A stretch of 64,000 bases of DNA from NCBI GenBank assembly GCA_036937835.1, contig CM072869.1, positions 6,918,001 through 6,982,000 on the forward strand, read 5' to 3'. The position numbers were made by a program, and so were the translations under genes. Under the pieces are notes generated by a model. That model ran no database searches. It was not told the DNA's origin and was given only the letters and a program-made list of their open reading frames with translations. Source of the DNA: Pampus argenteus (taxonomy: Eukaryota > Chordata > Actinopteri > Scombriformes > Stromateidae). Shown piece after piece: positions 33,501 to 47,800 of the stretch. Every line of letters starts with the position of its first letter. Positions within the stretch are counted from its first letter, which is position 1.

Positions 33501-34705
33501 AATGTTTAAATGGAATCATAAAATAAACATCCCGCTTTTAATTGTTTTATGGTCAAGAGGAGGAGGAGGAGGTTACCAACTAGTGGAAAACCGTCCCCAC
33601 ACAGTATTATATGTGACCCACAGTAAAACAATCAGGGCACGGAGTGTGTGTGTGTGTGTGTGTGACTCTGCTCAGTGCTTACCTTGCTGTGGAGAGCTAT
33701 CATGCGAGTGTCTATGTGACAAGATGAGCTACTAGCAGCCTGTGTCCCCATCCCCTCTAACACAACTACCCTGCCAAGTGTCCTAAATACTCTGCTCCAT
33801 TGTCTGCCTCAGAAACAAGCAATGCTGCGAGATAGAAGCACTCTCTCCAAGGTGCGGAGAGGAGGGAGGGACGATGGGAAAAGAAAAGGCTAATTCCCCG
33901 AGCAGGACAGGGAGCCATGCAAATGGGACGCCACTGAAGAAGCCTCCCTGCAGTGAGAGCGCTCCACAGAGGGGTCTTCTCTCCTCAACTGCGGCCAGGC
34001 TGGGGTTTAATCTTTTAAGCCCTCCTGTCCCACTCATGCAAGGACACACTAGCACAAACATACGCAATTTCACAATACCTCCTCTCTCCTTGTTCCCCAA
34101 ACGTGATCATCCCCCCGACCCCTACCCCCGCCTTCCTCTCTATAACCTCAAATACACTCTCATCATTAGCCTGGCAGTGGGCCAGATACATCATCAGCAT
34201 TGTCATAATTATCATCCCCTCTACTGTTGCACGGAAAGCATTTTTTTTACCCCTGGAAAAGATGCCCATTGCTGAAGAGGCCAAACACATGCTTTACAAA
34301 AAAAACCTTCGTATCAATAAGACATGAAAGGCTGCTGTGATATGGATTGCTCACTTAAAATTTGATATACTTCTCCCAGCTCATTTTTATTCTGTATTTC
34401 CCTTCTCCTATTCTATTCATCTGACTAAAGAAAGCTAAATTGAGCCCTTCTTTGAAGTCCTTTTATCTTCTCTCCTTGAAAAGATGCTTAAAGAAGAAGA
34501 ATTGTGTTTGCTTTTACTTACTCTTACTTTTATTAATGACTGAGTGTACTGAATATGTCTCAAAGCTTACATTTGTTAAGGTGCAACCCAAAAAGCTATA
34601 TACAAAACAAAAGACTGATATCTATCCTATCATTATGCTCTCACTTCTTTTATACTTGGAATTAAATTCAGTGGAGAAAACACTTTTTTTCAATATATAA
34701 CTCCA

Positions 34706-34860
34706 TACATCCATCCATCCATCCATTTTCCATACTGCTTATCCTCTAAAGGGCTAAAGGGAAGCTAGTCTGACATATAGAGACAGACAACCATTCACAT
34801 CTAAGGGCAATTTAGGAGTCGCCAGTTAACCCAGCCTGCATGTTTTTGATCTGTGAATGA
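34706..34860. repeat. Fragment of a common fish dispersed repeat
   Basis: Starts with (CATC)n then cattttccatactgcttatc and continues with gacatatagagacagacaac, cattcacatctaagggcaat and gcctgcatgtttttg. These phrases in this order are familiar from many teleost genomes. It is truncated and diverged; the element class is not known to me. Confidence 0.6.
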
Positions 34861-37800
34861 AGGTTGCAGCAGTGCTAATCACTGCACTACTGTGCTGTTC
34901 TCAATTTATAACTCAAAGCACATGTAGAAAATGCACATATCATGGTCACAGTTTAAAAAAAAAAGTTTGTTTAAGTTATGTATTATGTAAAATAAATGCT
35001 CAAATATCTATTGACCTCAAAAAATCCATATTGGTCAGGCTATAATTACAAATAAGTAAGCTATTTTTTTTTTTACAAATAGAGTAAGGTTTTTAAAGTT
35101 TGAGATTTTTGAAGGGGATTCATTCTATGTCCCGCCTCTTTTCACTCTGTGCTCCAATAACAGTTGAGCAGACAACTTTCCTCGTTCCTTTTAGATATGC
35201 TATGAAAAATGTTTCATGAAACGTGAAACGGCTGCTATTGCAAACAGAACTGGGCTCGCCATGTTTTTTTTTGTCAAGCTGAGATGAGAAATGCGTCTTC
35301 AAATAAGTGCCATTAAGCAAGACATCGAACCCCAAAACTCTCTCCTTAATTGCTCATGGACAATAAATGGATGATATTTTATTCATTGCTCCCAGTTGTG
35401 AAATCTTACTCAGCCTGTGTGGCAAATATGAGATTTATATGGCGTCTGCTGTGTTGTGGGGACAGGAGGGCGCCACTATTATACAAATTCTCACATAGTG
35501 CCTTTGGGCTTTATTGACGGAGAAAACGCTGAGCAAGAGTTGTGGGAATTTAGTAGTGGCGACACTGGAGCTTTTGGAGGGTTGGAGTGTCTTTGTTTCA
35601 GTAAGATTTAGGTCCGTAAAAATGATTTGGTATCGCCTGGAACCTGCCCAGCCACCGACAACATTGCGTGATAGAAGAGGCTTTGTGCTTAGATAACAAG
35701 GCGGCAAGCAATGAATTGACTAAAGTTATTGAATTTAATGGTGTTTAATCATGCAGAGATCCACAATTTTTTCCAGCTACTGTATCCTATTACCATCTAT
35801 CTTACTGGGCTATTTATGACAAGCTGATGCTTTAAGAGAAGGCATCTTAATTGATCATCATTCATCCTATGGCCTTAAATTACACCAGGGTTTTGCGATG
35901 ACACAGACAGGACTGAATTATTAGGACATACAGTAAAGGGAAGATCCTACAGTCATTCAATTTACATAAGTGATTACAGAAAATAAAAAAGGATTAAGGA
36001 GCGCAATGATGGGAGCAGCATGTTTGTCTGCTTTCAACACTCAATGTCATTGCACTCATACTAAATGTATCCAGTGAGATCCTAAATCTACAAATGTCTG
36101 CACTTAACCTTCAAGTCATTAAAGTTAATGGATCGGGTCAAGAGAGCTGCAGATAATGCTTTAGACCAAATCCAATCGAATAGCTTTCACTTATGTCAGC
36201 TAGACAGGACACTGAAAAGGAGAATAGTGCAAAGTACTATTCATATACCATATGAGCCCCCTGGATAATCAAAAGCAATGCAATGTAAGTCTCTCAGTAG
36301 CATACGACATGCTGCACAGAGAGCAATGGCAGCGCGTATGGTTTGTGTCTGGCTGGCTTCATTGCTCTGGCTTTTTTCTTCCAATGTGATTTACAGAAAA
36401 ATTCTGACTCAGCACAATCCCACCACTGACTGGAATAAAAGAGCTTCAGCATTTACGGGAAATTTTAAGTGTTTGTTTCAGTTCAGTTAGATATGGTTCC
36501 TGGATTTCTATGAGTTCTGGGTACCAGCATACTGAAAACCTGCACTGTAAATGAGAGAAGCATTTATTGGAATTTTTTAAAACTGACTATTTAAATTTGA
36601 TCTAATTTGATATCTAAGTTAGCAGTTTTGAAAAGTATAAGTAGTAAAGGGGATGTAGTGAAAGTGATCATTGCTCGGGTTCTTTTCTAACAATAGCACT
36701 CTGTGTAAAACCCCTCTTATTCTACACACACAACAATCACCATCTGAAAAATGCAGTCGGATGGGCAATCAGTCATTGTAATTAGGCTCACTGCCATTTC
36801 CGAGCCTTCATAATTCAGGCTGAAGATGGAGGAGATATTTTGTAAGAGCCCAGCTGCTGGCTGCCACATCCCACCACTGGCTCACCCAAACCTCAACACA
36901 GGCTACTCCTTCCAGTCATATTACAATGTATAAGAGGACTGTCTGACTACAAGATTAAGTACGCCACCAAACATCACCAAAACCCTCTTCCTTCTCTCCA
37001 TCCCTAAACCGCTCCCACTCACTTTCTTTTCAGCGCACTGCAGTTTTGTTTTCCAAACTGCATGACTGTTGAGCACGAGTGTCATTTTATTAACTTAAAG
37101 GCCGTGGTTTACTCAGAAACTTTGTCTGTTGTATAGTACCTAAAGTTTTCTTGGCAGAGAAATGTAAGTTCAACCAAAATAGACTAAAGCAGAATGGAAA
37201 CATGCCAAATTCAGTCCAGCGACTCAACACAAGCGAAACACTTCAATGTTTCACTGGAAAGGAAAGCATTTCCCTGTCCTTAGATGAACTTGGAGTGCTC
37301 TTTGTCGGCTTTTACAAGGAAGCGATGGGGAAGTGAGGAGGACGTGTGTGTGTGTGTGCGCACACATATACGGTATACATGACCACGCATTTTATTGGCT
37401 TGTCTGGCTCAGCTGCTTGACAGTGTTCATCTGTTCCTTCATCCTACTGCAGGCTGACGGTAAACAGTCTGCAGTAGCACAGCAAGTAACAACAAAGACT
37501 ACCTTTGAAAAAGCATGTGATAAATTCATACACCGAAATGTGTTTCTACAGCTATAACTTCTTATCAACGAATGACAGAAAATGCTAAAGGCATAAACAA
37601 TAAAATTCCAATATCCCAGCCGTCGTGCGTGAGGAGTTTTCCGTCGGCTTTCTGTTCAATATATTAATCTGGTTCTAATTTGTGATCATAAGCAGTGAAA
37701 TTAAAAATCATCTTCCATTCACCTATTATCTGTTTACTGCATTTATCATTTGTCAGTTATGATCTGCAGCCAATTGATTGTGTATTCTAATCGTGTGAAT

Positions 37801-39452
37801 CAGTAAATGGTTAAATTTTAACCACTTTTCGCTCCAACTGATTAAAACAAACGTGAAGAATTACTGTAAATTCAGTTTTTAAACCGGACACGACGAGAAC
37901 ATTTCACACTGATGGAAGGCAATCTGCTGTGCGCTGGTTTCTGTTCTCTATCATCACATTTGATGTGGTGTCGCCTGTCAGCAGTATAATGAGACGACTG
38001 AACCCATGAAAGGAAAAACAGAAATACATATTCAATGACACTCTTCATAGCTCTTATGAAGTATTTTCTATACTTAAACAGACTTCCTACAGAGACTTGG
38101 GGGCCGACAATGAATCTTTTTCATTGATTGTCCTTCCATCTAACATGCAATTCTGGTTTTAGCCCCACAAATATACTTTTGTGTTTCGTGCCTCTCAACT
38201 AGTGCGTGTGTATGTAAATGTGTAGCAGCAATGTGTGTATCATCAACTCAATAGTTAGTGAACTTTCACCTCACGTACTTCATGTTAAGAATAGGTCAAT
38301 GAATCAGAATATATTCACACGTCATACATAAATGCATTAACTTGTTTTGCATAATGCGTGTTGGGCTTTATAGCTGCTGTTTACGGTTGACGGACACGAC
38401 TACACTCTCTCAATGAGTTTAAGCCAAAGTAAATCCGCCCTGATTGTACAGATCTGATCCTTCCTTCAAAGCCTTTTATTTCTTCTCAATGAGTCAGTTG
38501 AAGAGAATAGACAGAGAACAACATAAACCAACCTGTTACTTAAGCGAAGAGCCCAATTTGGCCCAACCTGCCCGAAAAAAAAAAGCTTTTGTCTGTATGT
38601 TAACATGAGTAGTGCTAAGAGGTCCGGGTGAATGAAGAGGCCTTGAAAGGCAGTTAGCTCTTGTTGCAAGAGGACTGTTTTGTAGTATGTCAGCTGGAGC
38701 ATGAGGGAGGGAGTGTACAGGTTACTGTGATTAGCTGATAGGAGAGACCGTGTGTGACAACATCTACAATATTACAACCTACGAAAACTCAATAGACTAA
38801 GTAACATTGTTGACATATTTCACTTGGTGGCCCAACCTAAAGAGTCATTATCATCATCATTACTGAGAACTTACTGAGGTTTTCAGGGCCTGGACACAGA
38901 AAAAAGTAAAGCCTTGAACTGTCATCTGATTAATTAAGTAATTTTGTCAACATAAAATTTGCATCTTTGCTTTGAAAATTACCAAGCAGTCATGTTGTAC
39001 TAATAAAAAAGCTTTTGTATATGCAGGGCTGGCTGGCTCTCACATGAATTCCTCAAAGCACAGAAAGAGAGAGAGAGACCCTGAATTCTGAGAGTGAGCG
39101 TGAGCATTTTATGCTTCTGTTGGTGTTACAAGCCCAGTGATGTAAAATCATGCATAGAAGAAAGTCATTAAATAAAGGTCATAGCGTCCCATGTTACAGA
39201 AGCAGAGCAGCTTCTGCACTTGGAAAAACATTCAACATAAGCAACATTTCCAACACTTAAGGCCAACAAATGCAACATACATGAGTGAACAATGCACATA
39301 TAGGACAAACATTATCACAGCATAAGTGATGATGAGGTTACGCCACTATTTGCCTTAATAGGCTACACTGGGCATATAGGACAAAATGCCTCAGAGTGAG
39401 CCGTGACATGAATAAATCAACACTGTACATGTGACACGTTATACAGTAGCAA

Positions 39453-39470
39453 TATATATATATATATATT
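39453..39470. repeat. Short (TA)n run
   Basis: A run of about 18 bp of TA repeats in the first intron. Confidence 0.85.
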
Positions 39471-41750
39471 AAACATCAAACATGTGAAAGCAATGCCTTA
39501 GGTAAGAAAAACATCAACATATCACACGACTCACAAACACAGAGAAGAGATACAACATCAGACACACAGATATTGTGACATCTCCTTTCCTTATAAACAC
39601 TTTCAAACACAGGCAAACACACACACACATACACAGGCATACAAATATAATGCTTCAATAGGTTCATCCTGTCAGTGTACAGCACTGCAGTGTTGAGGTA
39701 GGATGCTTCATTCTGAGAGGCAGATAATGAGCTACATCCTCTGCAGAGGACAGAATCCCGGAGCCAGCACAAAACACACACACACATACGCAGACACACA
39801 TGCTTACTATAACCCAAGAGAAGCCAGTAAACTTGCTAACTCTCTGCTCTGGCTCCTCCACATAGCACATACACAAACCCAACGGGGAGCTCACTTCGCC
39901 ACCCACCTCTGTTCCCGAGCACACAGCCCTGAGGTGCACGCAAACGCTCCCCAACACGCCTGTAGCTACAGTCCCGTCAGAGTTGGCAGCAGAGGAGTCA
40001 GCTGTATATCTCTCTGCTACAGTATGCCTCTGGATAAACTGCTAGTCTGGTAGAGCTGGTTAGCAACCGCTGTCATGGCATCCTGCCCTCTTCAATCATA
40101 GGCGCTCAGTGGCTCAGAAACCCCAGTCCATCACACACACATAAATGCACCCTCACATAAACATTTAGCTGTCAAATCATAGGGCTCCCCAGCTGTGACC
40201 TCACATCACAGTGGAGGAGGAGGAGGAAGGAGAGCACAATAGTGATGAAGGAGAGAGAGAGACATAGAGAGAGAGAAGGAGGAGGAGGGGGCTGGAGTTG
40301 CATATGTGTGTTTTACCGAGAGAGGGAGTGATAACAGACAGACAGCAAGGCAGCCAGAGTGATTTGGAAGAAATGACTACAGCAAGGATGGATAAGTAAA
40401 AAGACTATAGTATGTACCACGTGAAGAATGCTGCTGCGAGGAGAAGGAGGAGAAGAAGAAGTGATACAAAAAAATGTTGTTGGCAAGTAGCAGGGGGAGA
40501 GAAGAACAAACTGTGGGTGGGAGAGAAGAAGACAATTTAATTTTGATAGCTGGCCGTTTCCTCAGCTGGAAATAAACATTACTACCACACCAGAGGAACA
40601 GCAGGAACCAGCCTCGCTACAACAAACAGCTGCAAGGCTCACTGTTGCAAAATATCACCTCCACCTCCTCTTCATCTTCACTTCCCCTTCTTCTCATCCC
40701 TCCATCCCTCTCCTCTGGCCTTGTCTTCCATCCTTTCTCTCTCTCTTCCTTTTTTCCATCTTAATACTCCTCTCATCCATAATGGATAGTTTGGAGATAT
40801 CCGCTTCCTGTACTGGGCCCTGTGCCCCTGAAGCCATTCAGGCTGTATTGATTCCTTCGCCATTGGAGTCATCAAGGCAAAGATAATAAGGTTGAAAGTC
40901 ACACAGAATTTTCTACATCCTTCCCTCCCCCCATCTGGGAGTCAGTGCATCTTCTGTCCTCTCCTGTCTGTCCTGTCCAATATAGCACGCGAATTCAACT
41001 GGAAAACACATTCATCAGTTTACAATTGGGAATTGTCCAGCACCATGTATTTGTGTGTGTGGGCTTATGAGCAAAATTAAGTAAGAGAATGAGTGAGAAA
41101 AGAGAGTTACTGTAGAGAGGATGGCAAGTCTCTAGTAAATGTGTGTGAGCATGTGTGAAGGTTTTCGTGCATTTATTTATCAGAAGGCAGTGGTCTACAT
41201 TACACGACAACAAACACACAATGTTTCCTCTTGGCTACATCCGTGTGTACCACAGTGTGACGTATATCATGTCACTGGGTGCTGCATTAAGGTTCATTAG
41301 ACTAGATATTCACCGTGTGCTGACCCAGGTCTTCATATATATAGGTCAACATTGGCATTCAAGTGACTGATACAATGATGCTCTTTTTAGGACTCGACAT
41401 ACAATCACTTATGCCCTACAGCATTAGCACATAACAATGTCCAGTACAATAGGGTTGAATCCAGAAATCTATAGTGAAATGTGCTGTTCACTTAAAGCAG
41501 CACCTTCAATGGAGTTGGGAGTCTTTAGAGGAACAGTCAATGAGTTGTTCTCAGAGCTTCTCGAGACATTGCATCTTGAGAAGCATGGCAGGGTGTCATT
41601 AAATAGGGCAATTTTCATGCTCACTGAACAAAACACATACAATGTAATGTGGGTGGCTAAATGCAAAGAGGCAAAAGGAAATATGTCAAGAAAACAACTT
41701 TTCAAGCCAGTATGATGAACCTCAAATGTGATGTAAAGGCAACAGTAGAT

Positions 41751-41830
41751 TATGTATGTATGTATGTATGTATGTATGTATGTATGTATATATGTAGGTA
41801 TGTATGTAGGTAGGTAGGTATGTAGGTATG
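41751..41830. repeat. (TATG)n / (TAGG)n tetranucleotide array
   Basis: About 80 bp of TATG units drifting into TAGG units at the high end. The minus strand gives a frame with repeated YIHT residues, which is a by-product of the repeat and not a gene. Confidence 0.95.
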
Positions 41831-42669
41831 TCCTTGGATTTTCTCAAAAACCTTTTCATCGACTTCACACTTAGCAGGTGTATGACTAAGGACCCAAGGA
41901 AGTGCAATGTCAAATATGAGCTCCCATCCCTAACTGTGTCCTGGGGATCGTGTTGATGAATAATAATACTGAAGTTGTTCAATGTTGTTGTTGTGGTTCA
42001 TGAGAAAGCTTCAAACAATATCAGAGACCGGGCAATCAGCCCGTTCCTAACAGGCACATTTTGAATGGGCACTGCACTAGTACAGTAGACTCCAATGATA
42101 CTCCCGACTTGTATTCACACACACACACACACACATACACACAAAGACCCATAGAATCCAGCCAACACAAGCAAAAGTGTCCCCATTGCCTTCTGGCCAT
42201 GTAAGACCTAAGATATGGGATTTTTTTTTCCGGAGTGGAAAAATAGGTCTGACAGTTAATTAGCAAACAAGGTCACAGCACAGAACCCAGGTCCCATATT
42301 TGTGTCTCCTACTGTTCTAGAGATTTGACACCATCTCTCTCTCTCTCTTACTCCCTACTGCACTCAAATGCAGACAAGCTCGAATATAAACAAACATGAT
42401 CTCTTTCTCTCCTACAATAGAGACAGGAGCTGAACACTGAACATCAGGTTGTCAGTTAATTATTACTGAACAACAAAGCCTTCAGCTGAATCACTGTCAG
42501 TGTCCGTCTGCCAACTCCTTCTTTTTCTCCTTTCAAAGAATATCTCACCTTTGGGCTATCCGCTCTTCATTATCCACATCTGCTCAATAAAACTGTTTGA
42601 ACAAACTGCAGGTTGCAAGATCTGAGCGTAGGAGTCTTAAAGTGGTGGTTATTAGCTAGCACAGAGCTA

Positions 42670-42671
<2 letters not shown>

Positions 42672-42710
<39 letters not shown>
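42672..42710. repeat. (GT)n microsatellite
   Basis: An uninterrupted GT array of about 39 bp; the (HT)n frame on the minus strand is an artefact of it. Confidence 0.95.
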
Positions 42711-42712
<2 letters not shown>

Positions 42713-44828
42713 GGCTGTAATCTTTACCTTCCTCTGCAGTGGTTTGACACACAGACAGTCCTCTCATCTACCCTACACGCTTAATTTCTGCGTTTTTCTT
42801 CAGCTTTGTCAGAGAAACCCAGCAACTTAAGAGTGAGTGAGTGTGTCGGTGGGCGGGTGAATAAATATGTGTGCGCTGCACTATAAATGCAAGTCAGCTG
42901 AAGAGTCCAGTGTTCCCTATGCTTTATCACTTGAGTGGACCTTTTCACCAGCAGCCTGAAAAAAAGTACTTTCCAAGCACACAAGGACATAATGACCATT
43001 GAGAAACAATGTAGGTCAGTGGCAGTCACAGGCCGAACAGGATGCTGGTCACTGCAAGATACAGCAACATCTTTGTTGATGCGGGTGTGACAACAGCCAA
43101 TCATTGACATGTGTTAATCAATTATAGTGTGTGTTCGAATACACAGAGCAATACAAGATGGAATCAATCTGCAGCAATACAGGTAAATCTGAGTCAGAGG
43201 CTGGATCAATCATACAGTATTGATTCATTAATATAGTACCATGATCTTATTAATCTCAATATTTTTGACTGACACTATCTGTTTCACTCAGCCTGGAGCG
43301 CATTTGTTCTTACTTAAGGCACAAATCTTCAAAAATGGGCCACAATTTTATACGTTCAATACAGTTCAATAGAATTGTAATGTTACTCAAACTGAAGCAA
43401 GGCTCCGGGGTGCAACCATTTAATTTTTTTCCCACCCTTTTTTCCACTTTACCGAACAGAATAAACACTCTGGACATGATTTCACAATTGGTGTTATGAG
43501 AAGCTCTGTGTGGACTGGAGTCCATCATGGCTTAAAGAGATATCCTTCCACACCATGAGGCAATAAAAAGTCTTTATTGGTCTTGTTTGTTCACAGAGGT
43601 TTACAATTTAACCTATTATACACTGCAATGCAGCACAACCCCATATTTGACCGCTCAGGTTCTAAACATAGTTTTTCTGATTACCACAGCAGCTTTCTTC
43701 CCAATCAACAGTGGGCTGCTTTTGCTGCTTTTCTTGAACAAAGACCACCATGTCTGGATCTGCCAAATAACCAGATTTGTTTCTTTTTTTTTTTCTCTCT
43801 GCAGCATGTCTGTCCCTAAAAAGACAGTTTTGTTCACATACTTATATCAACCCAACCAGCTATGTACAGACTGTAGAGGCATGGATGAATGGGAAAAGTC
43901 GACAGGGTCAGGAGACTGATGCATTGACTGGATGTGCTGAAGCTTTGGGAATGATAATTTAATTTGGTGGAGCCATGTGGCTGTTAACTCCCAACGCTGC
44001 TGTAGCTTTGAAGCAACAGCAGCCCTTTAGCCAGGGGCAGCGTTGCATTATTTGCAGCTTTAAGAAGTCGATCACAAGGCCTCCGGATATTTGTTTACTT
44101 CTAGTATTTCCCATTTCCAGTTTTTTCTTCAAAGGCAGCATTGGTGCTAGAATACATCAGGACCACAAGAGGTTTGGAAGAACAGGCTCAGGGTCAACAG
44201 ACACATGCTGAGTTGTTTACTTCGGTAATCCAACAATTCATTAAATAAACTCAAGATCAATGAACCCCACACAAGATATCTCAATTTCAAGTTGTGTAGA
44301 AATCTTACTGATAAATAAGTAATTAGGTAGTGGGAATAGGAGGAGATACAGTATAATTAACACAAAATAAAGCTCCCCATACTGTATGATATGCATTTAT
44401 AAGATTTAAAGATTTGCTTTCAGACATTTCTGCAGTGGAACTTTAAGACTGAACAGTTTTAAACAAAAGGCTCAGACATCTCCTCCTGAGTCGAAAGTAC
44501 TCGAAACAAAGCCTGCTCTGTAAGTCCATTGACTGCCATACTGTATTATTCTGTGCCAGTGCTTTTAAGCAGCGCCATGCATATTCATGCGGACTCATCA
44601 GGAAGTCTTCCTCTACTACTTGTGCCTTTTGCGAGCTTCACAGTATTTCTCAATGGGTGCATTTATGTGTATAATAATATTCCCCTGTTATTTGGCATTC
44701 AACTACTGCTTCTTTGAAAAGCTGCGTATACAATTTAAACCTGTCAGCGTGAGGTCTTATTCAAATAGCCAGAAACCTAAAGTTTTCTTTGTTCATTGTT
44801 TCTTGTGTAATAATGGAAATATTCTTGT

Positions 44829-44849
44829 TATATATATATATATATATAA
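44829..44849. repeat. Short (TA)n run
   Basis: About 20 bp of TA repeats in the first intron. Confidence 0.85.
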
Positions 44850-47800
44850 TATTTGTGCCCTCCACCGTCATATACATTCATGTCCGGAACACAGTGTGCA
44901 TGTAAACAGATCCAGTCACCTGTGTTTACTGCTGAGCACATGGCCACAGTCAGGCAGCCTGTTGGAAAATGGTGTGTGTGTGCTGACTGACAATGAGCAC
45001 AGCCTGGGCAAAGACCTGAGTCATCCGGTGTCTTTTGGCCAAGTCACACCATGTGGTCATGGCTCATAATGCAGAACAGGTGCCCACTTAAACAACAGAG
45101 AAGATCTGAGGGAGATGCATTGAAAGAGGGCACTTAGATCACAATGCCAGGCCATAATCTACTGACTGTTGAGATCATTTTTTGGACTATGATTAGGCTA
45201 ATGTGCTGTCCCTTCAAAATATATAATCTTCAAACGAAGAATTGTTGACATGACACCACTTGGCTCTGTCAGCGTAAGGATGTGCAGATGTGTGGGAGTT
45301 TTCTGGCAGTAAGATCACACGACTATCACTTTACATGATGAAATTATTTTTCCACTGTTATGAGGCTGTTTGATTTGACATTTGACTCGTCTTGTGTCCA
45401 ACATCATACACACTGTTTCACATACAGAACACAACTAAACAACTAAACAAATATCACAAACATATATTCTTTTTTTTGGCAAGCTCTTCAATAAGTTGTA
45501 CAGGAGTCAGCTCATGATCTGATTGGTCACGGGTCAATGTGAATAAAATTAAGTACTCGTGGAGTGGTTTCCACCCACCCCTTCGGTCATATAGAGGTGC
45601 AGTGTTTTGCTTTGTCTTGTTGTCCTCTGTTGCAGAGGAATTAAGAGAAGTGCAACCCCCCTCCTTTCTATCTGTTGTACATATGTGTGTTTATGAGCGT
45701 GTGTAGGATGTGTGCTTGCCTGACTGTGCCACTGTGCCCTTCGCTCTGTCTGTCCTCAACACACTATGCCCCTGTGTGCGCAGGATGAGTGGAGCTGTGT
45801 GTTGCAGATAAGAGTCACTGAAAAGTAGGGGGGTGGGGACCGTGTGTGAAAAGAGCATAGAAAAAAAAAAGATTCAGTGTTTTCTCCCAGTCAGATTCAC
45901 CTCTGGATGCCCTTTCCTCCACTCACTGCCATTACACCTTTCTCATGAATAATCCAACCGATAATACGGGCCACTATACTACTGACACATTTCACCACAA
46001 ACACCACACGTACAGTATGGGAGCTGTCCGCTGCCATGCCCTACTGAACTCTGAACAAATACTCTATTACATTAATATGCATGCATGGCTTATTTTTCCA
46101 TAGAAAGAGATATTTTCAGTCAGGCAGGAAATTGATGTTGTGATTTGTAGCACTTCCCTCAGTCTAGACGACCAGTAATGAAGATTAGAATAATGAGGGA
46201 GGTATCTTCACTCACATCTTCATTATCTGCCTGTTTATTGTTCATATCAACTCCCCTACAGTAAGGCTTGTATTAGTAGGAGAAGAAGATCTGCAATTAG
46301 GTGGCTGGCTCTCTCTTTTTGTTGTTCTCTCCCTGAATCTCTCTCTCATAGCATCAGGATGACTTGCTCAAGCAGTGCTCTGACTAATAATAATTAACAT
46401 AAGAGATGGTCAAGATGTGTTATTTTTCATAAGGTAATATTAGTCATTTCTTCTCGGGGGGGCCGTTTGCTAGCATGTAAAAATTGTGAGAATAATGTCT
46501 GCAGCGTGAATTAGCAGATTGCAACAAAAGCTCCTGCAGCTACAAACCGAGCAGAGGAAAAGAATCGGGGAGCATAATTAGTGCACAAGTCTCATGCATA
46601 AGTCAGCCAGTTTTGTTCTGGGAGTGCTGGGTTCAGATCTGAATAATGATATGCCAACTGAAAAGAACAACTTTTGTTCAGGGATATTTTAGAGCAGTTT
46701 GTCGGAAGCTATTAGTGCTGGTGTATGAAAACATGACGCAGGTGGTTACATCACCTCGCAAGTTTGGGTGCCACATGTGACAGTATCACACCAGCTAAAG
46801 AGTGTTGCCCTGGCCTGTCAGTTGGCAAGGGTGAGGCCTTATACAAAGACGACACTGCTTGGACTGGAGAGGGCTACAGAAGCATTCTTTGACCCCCTTT
46901 AATTCGCACTCATTAGCTATGCAACAAGAGGGTTGATTTGAGACCCTTTGAGAGGATCCAGAGAGAACAGGTTTGTTAGTGTGAAACGGAAAACCAACCT
47001 GTTTGTCGTGCTCTCCCACACCGAATGCTAATGTTGCCCACATCAATGGGCTCTTCATGTAGAGATGCAGCCGAAGACCCGAGAGCTCGGAGGCCGACCA
47101 GCAAAACACAAATACACCGGCAGCGCACCAAGAGAGGCAGAAGAGGACAGCGGCTGCCCACATCCCAGAGCCTGCACCAGCCACAGCTTTTATTTCTGGT
47201 TACACTGATCTAAGGAATGAAGGGAGAGCTCCAAATGTTTTGTCCTTCTCTGTTTCTCATTACACCCCCGACTCCCTTTTTTCCTTCTCTCTCTTTCTCT
47301 AAGCCTTTTCTGTCTCTGCCTTTTTACATAGCCAAAGAGCAGGACTGAAAAACAACAGGCATTCTCAATAAGTACTGAATCAATACAGACAGGTTGCAGT
47401 CAGCTGAGCACAACACAATGTTATAACCACAACGTCAATCCTGCTAATGAAGATCTCTTAGTGATCAGGAATGTTCTGGGAATGACAGCGTCAAATAAAT
47501 GATCTAACAATCATATAGATAGTTATAGTTTTTTTTTTAGATCCTCTAAATTGGATTATGGGTGTGTTCTAAAGAGAACATATTTCGAAAATAATTTGAT
47601 AACATGAGTGGAAAATGACTATGGGTGGTCTCGGCAGTGGCATTGCAGGTAAACAAACAGGCTGATTGAATAATGGGCTGAGCAATAGCACTTGCTGAGG
47701 CCCCTAGTGCTATGCTTCCCATTTCTGCCAAGCGTAATGGGATTTCTTGGGTTTAAATGCACTTCACTCACTTTGTGGAGCCAGTAGGAAGCTAAACTAT

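Noticed and set aside
33874..34275. 133-codon plus-strand frame
   Set aside because: It overlaps other frames on both strands and shows no domain or splice context; taken as chance in moderately GC-rich sequence.
41751..41982. Minus-strand frame with repeated Tyr-Ile-His-Thr
   Set aside because: It is the translation of a tetranucleotide microsatellite.
44587..45069. The longest plus-strand frame, 160 codons, in the first intron
   Set aside because: It runs through a (TA)n array (Ile-Tyr repeats), has no recognisable motif, and lies in AT-rich intronic sequence.
46795..47184. 129-codon minus-strand frame with a hydrophobic N-terminal region (MWAAAVLFCLSWCAAG) and a possible donor near 46998
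   Set aside because: It is not recognisable as part of cntn1 or any family, the donor (gttggt) is weak, and two overlapping frames look equally plausible. A conserved non-coding element or chance is more likely, but it is worth checking in RNA data.
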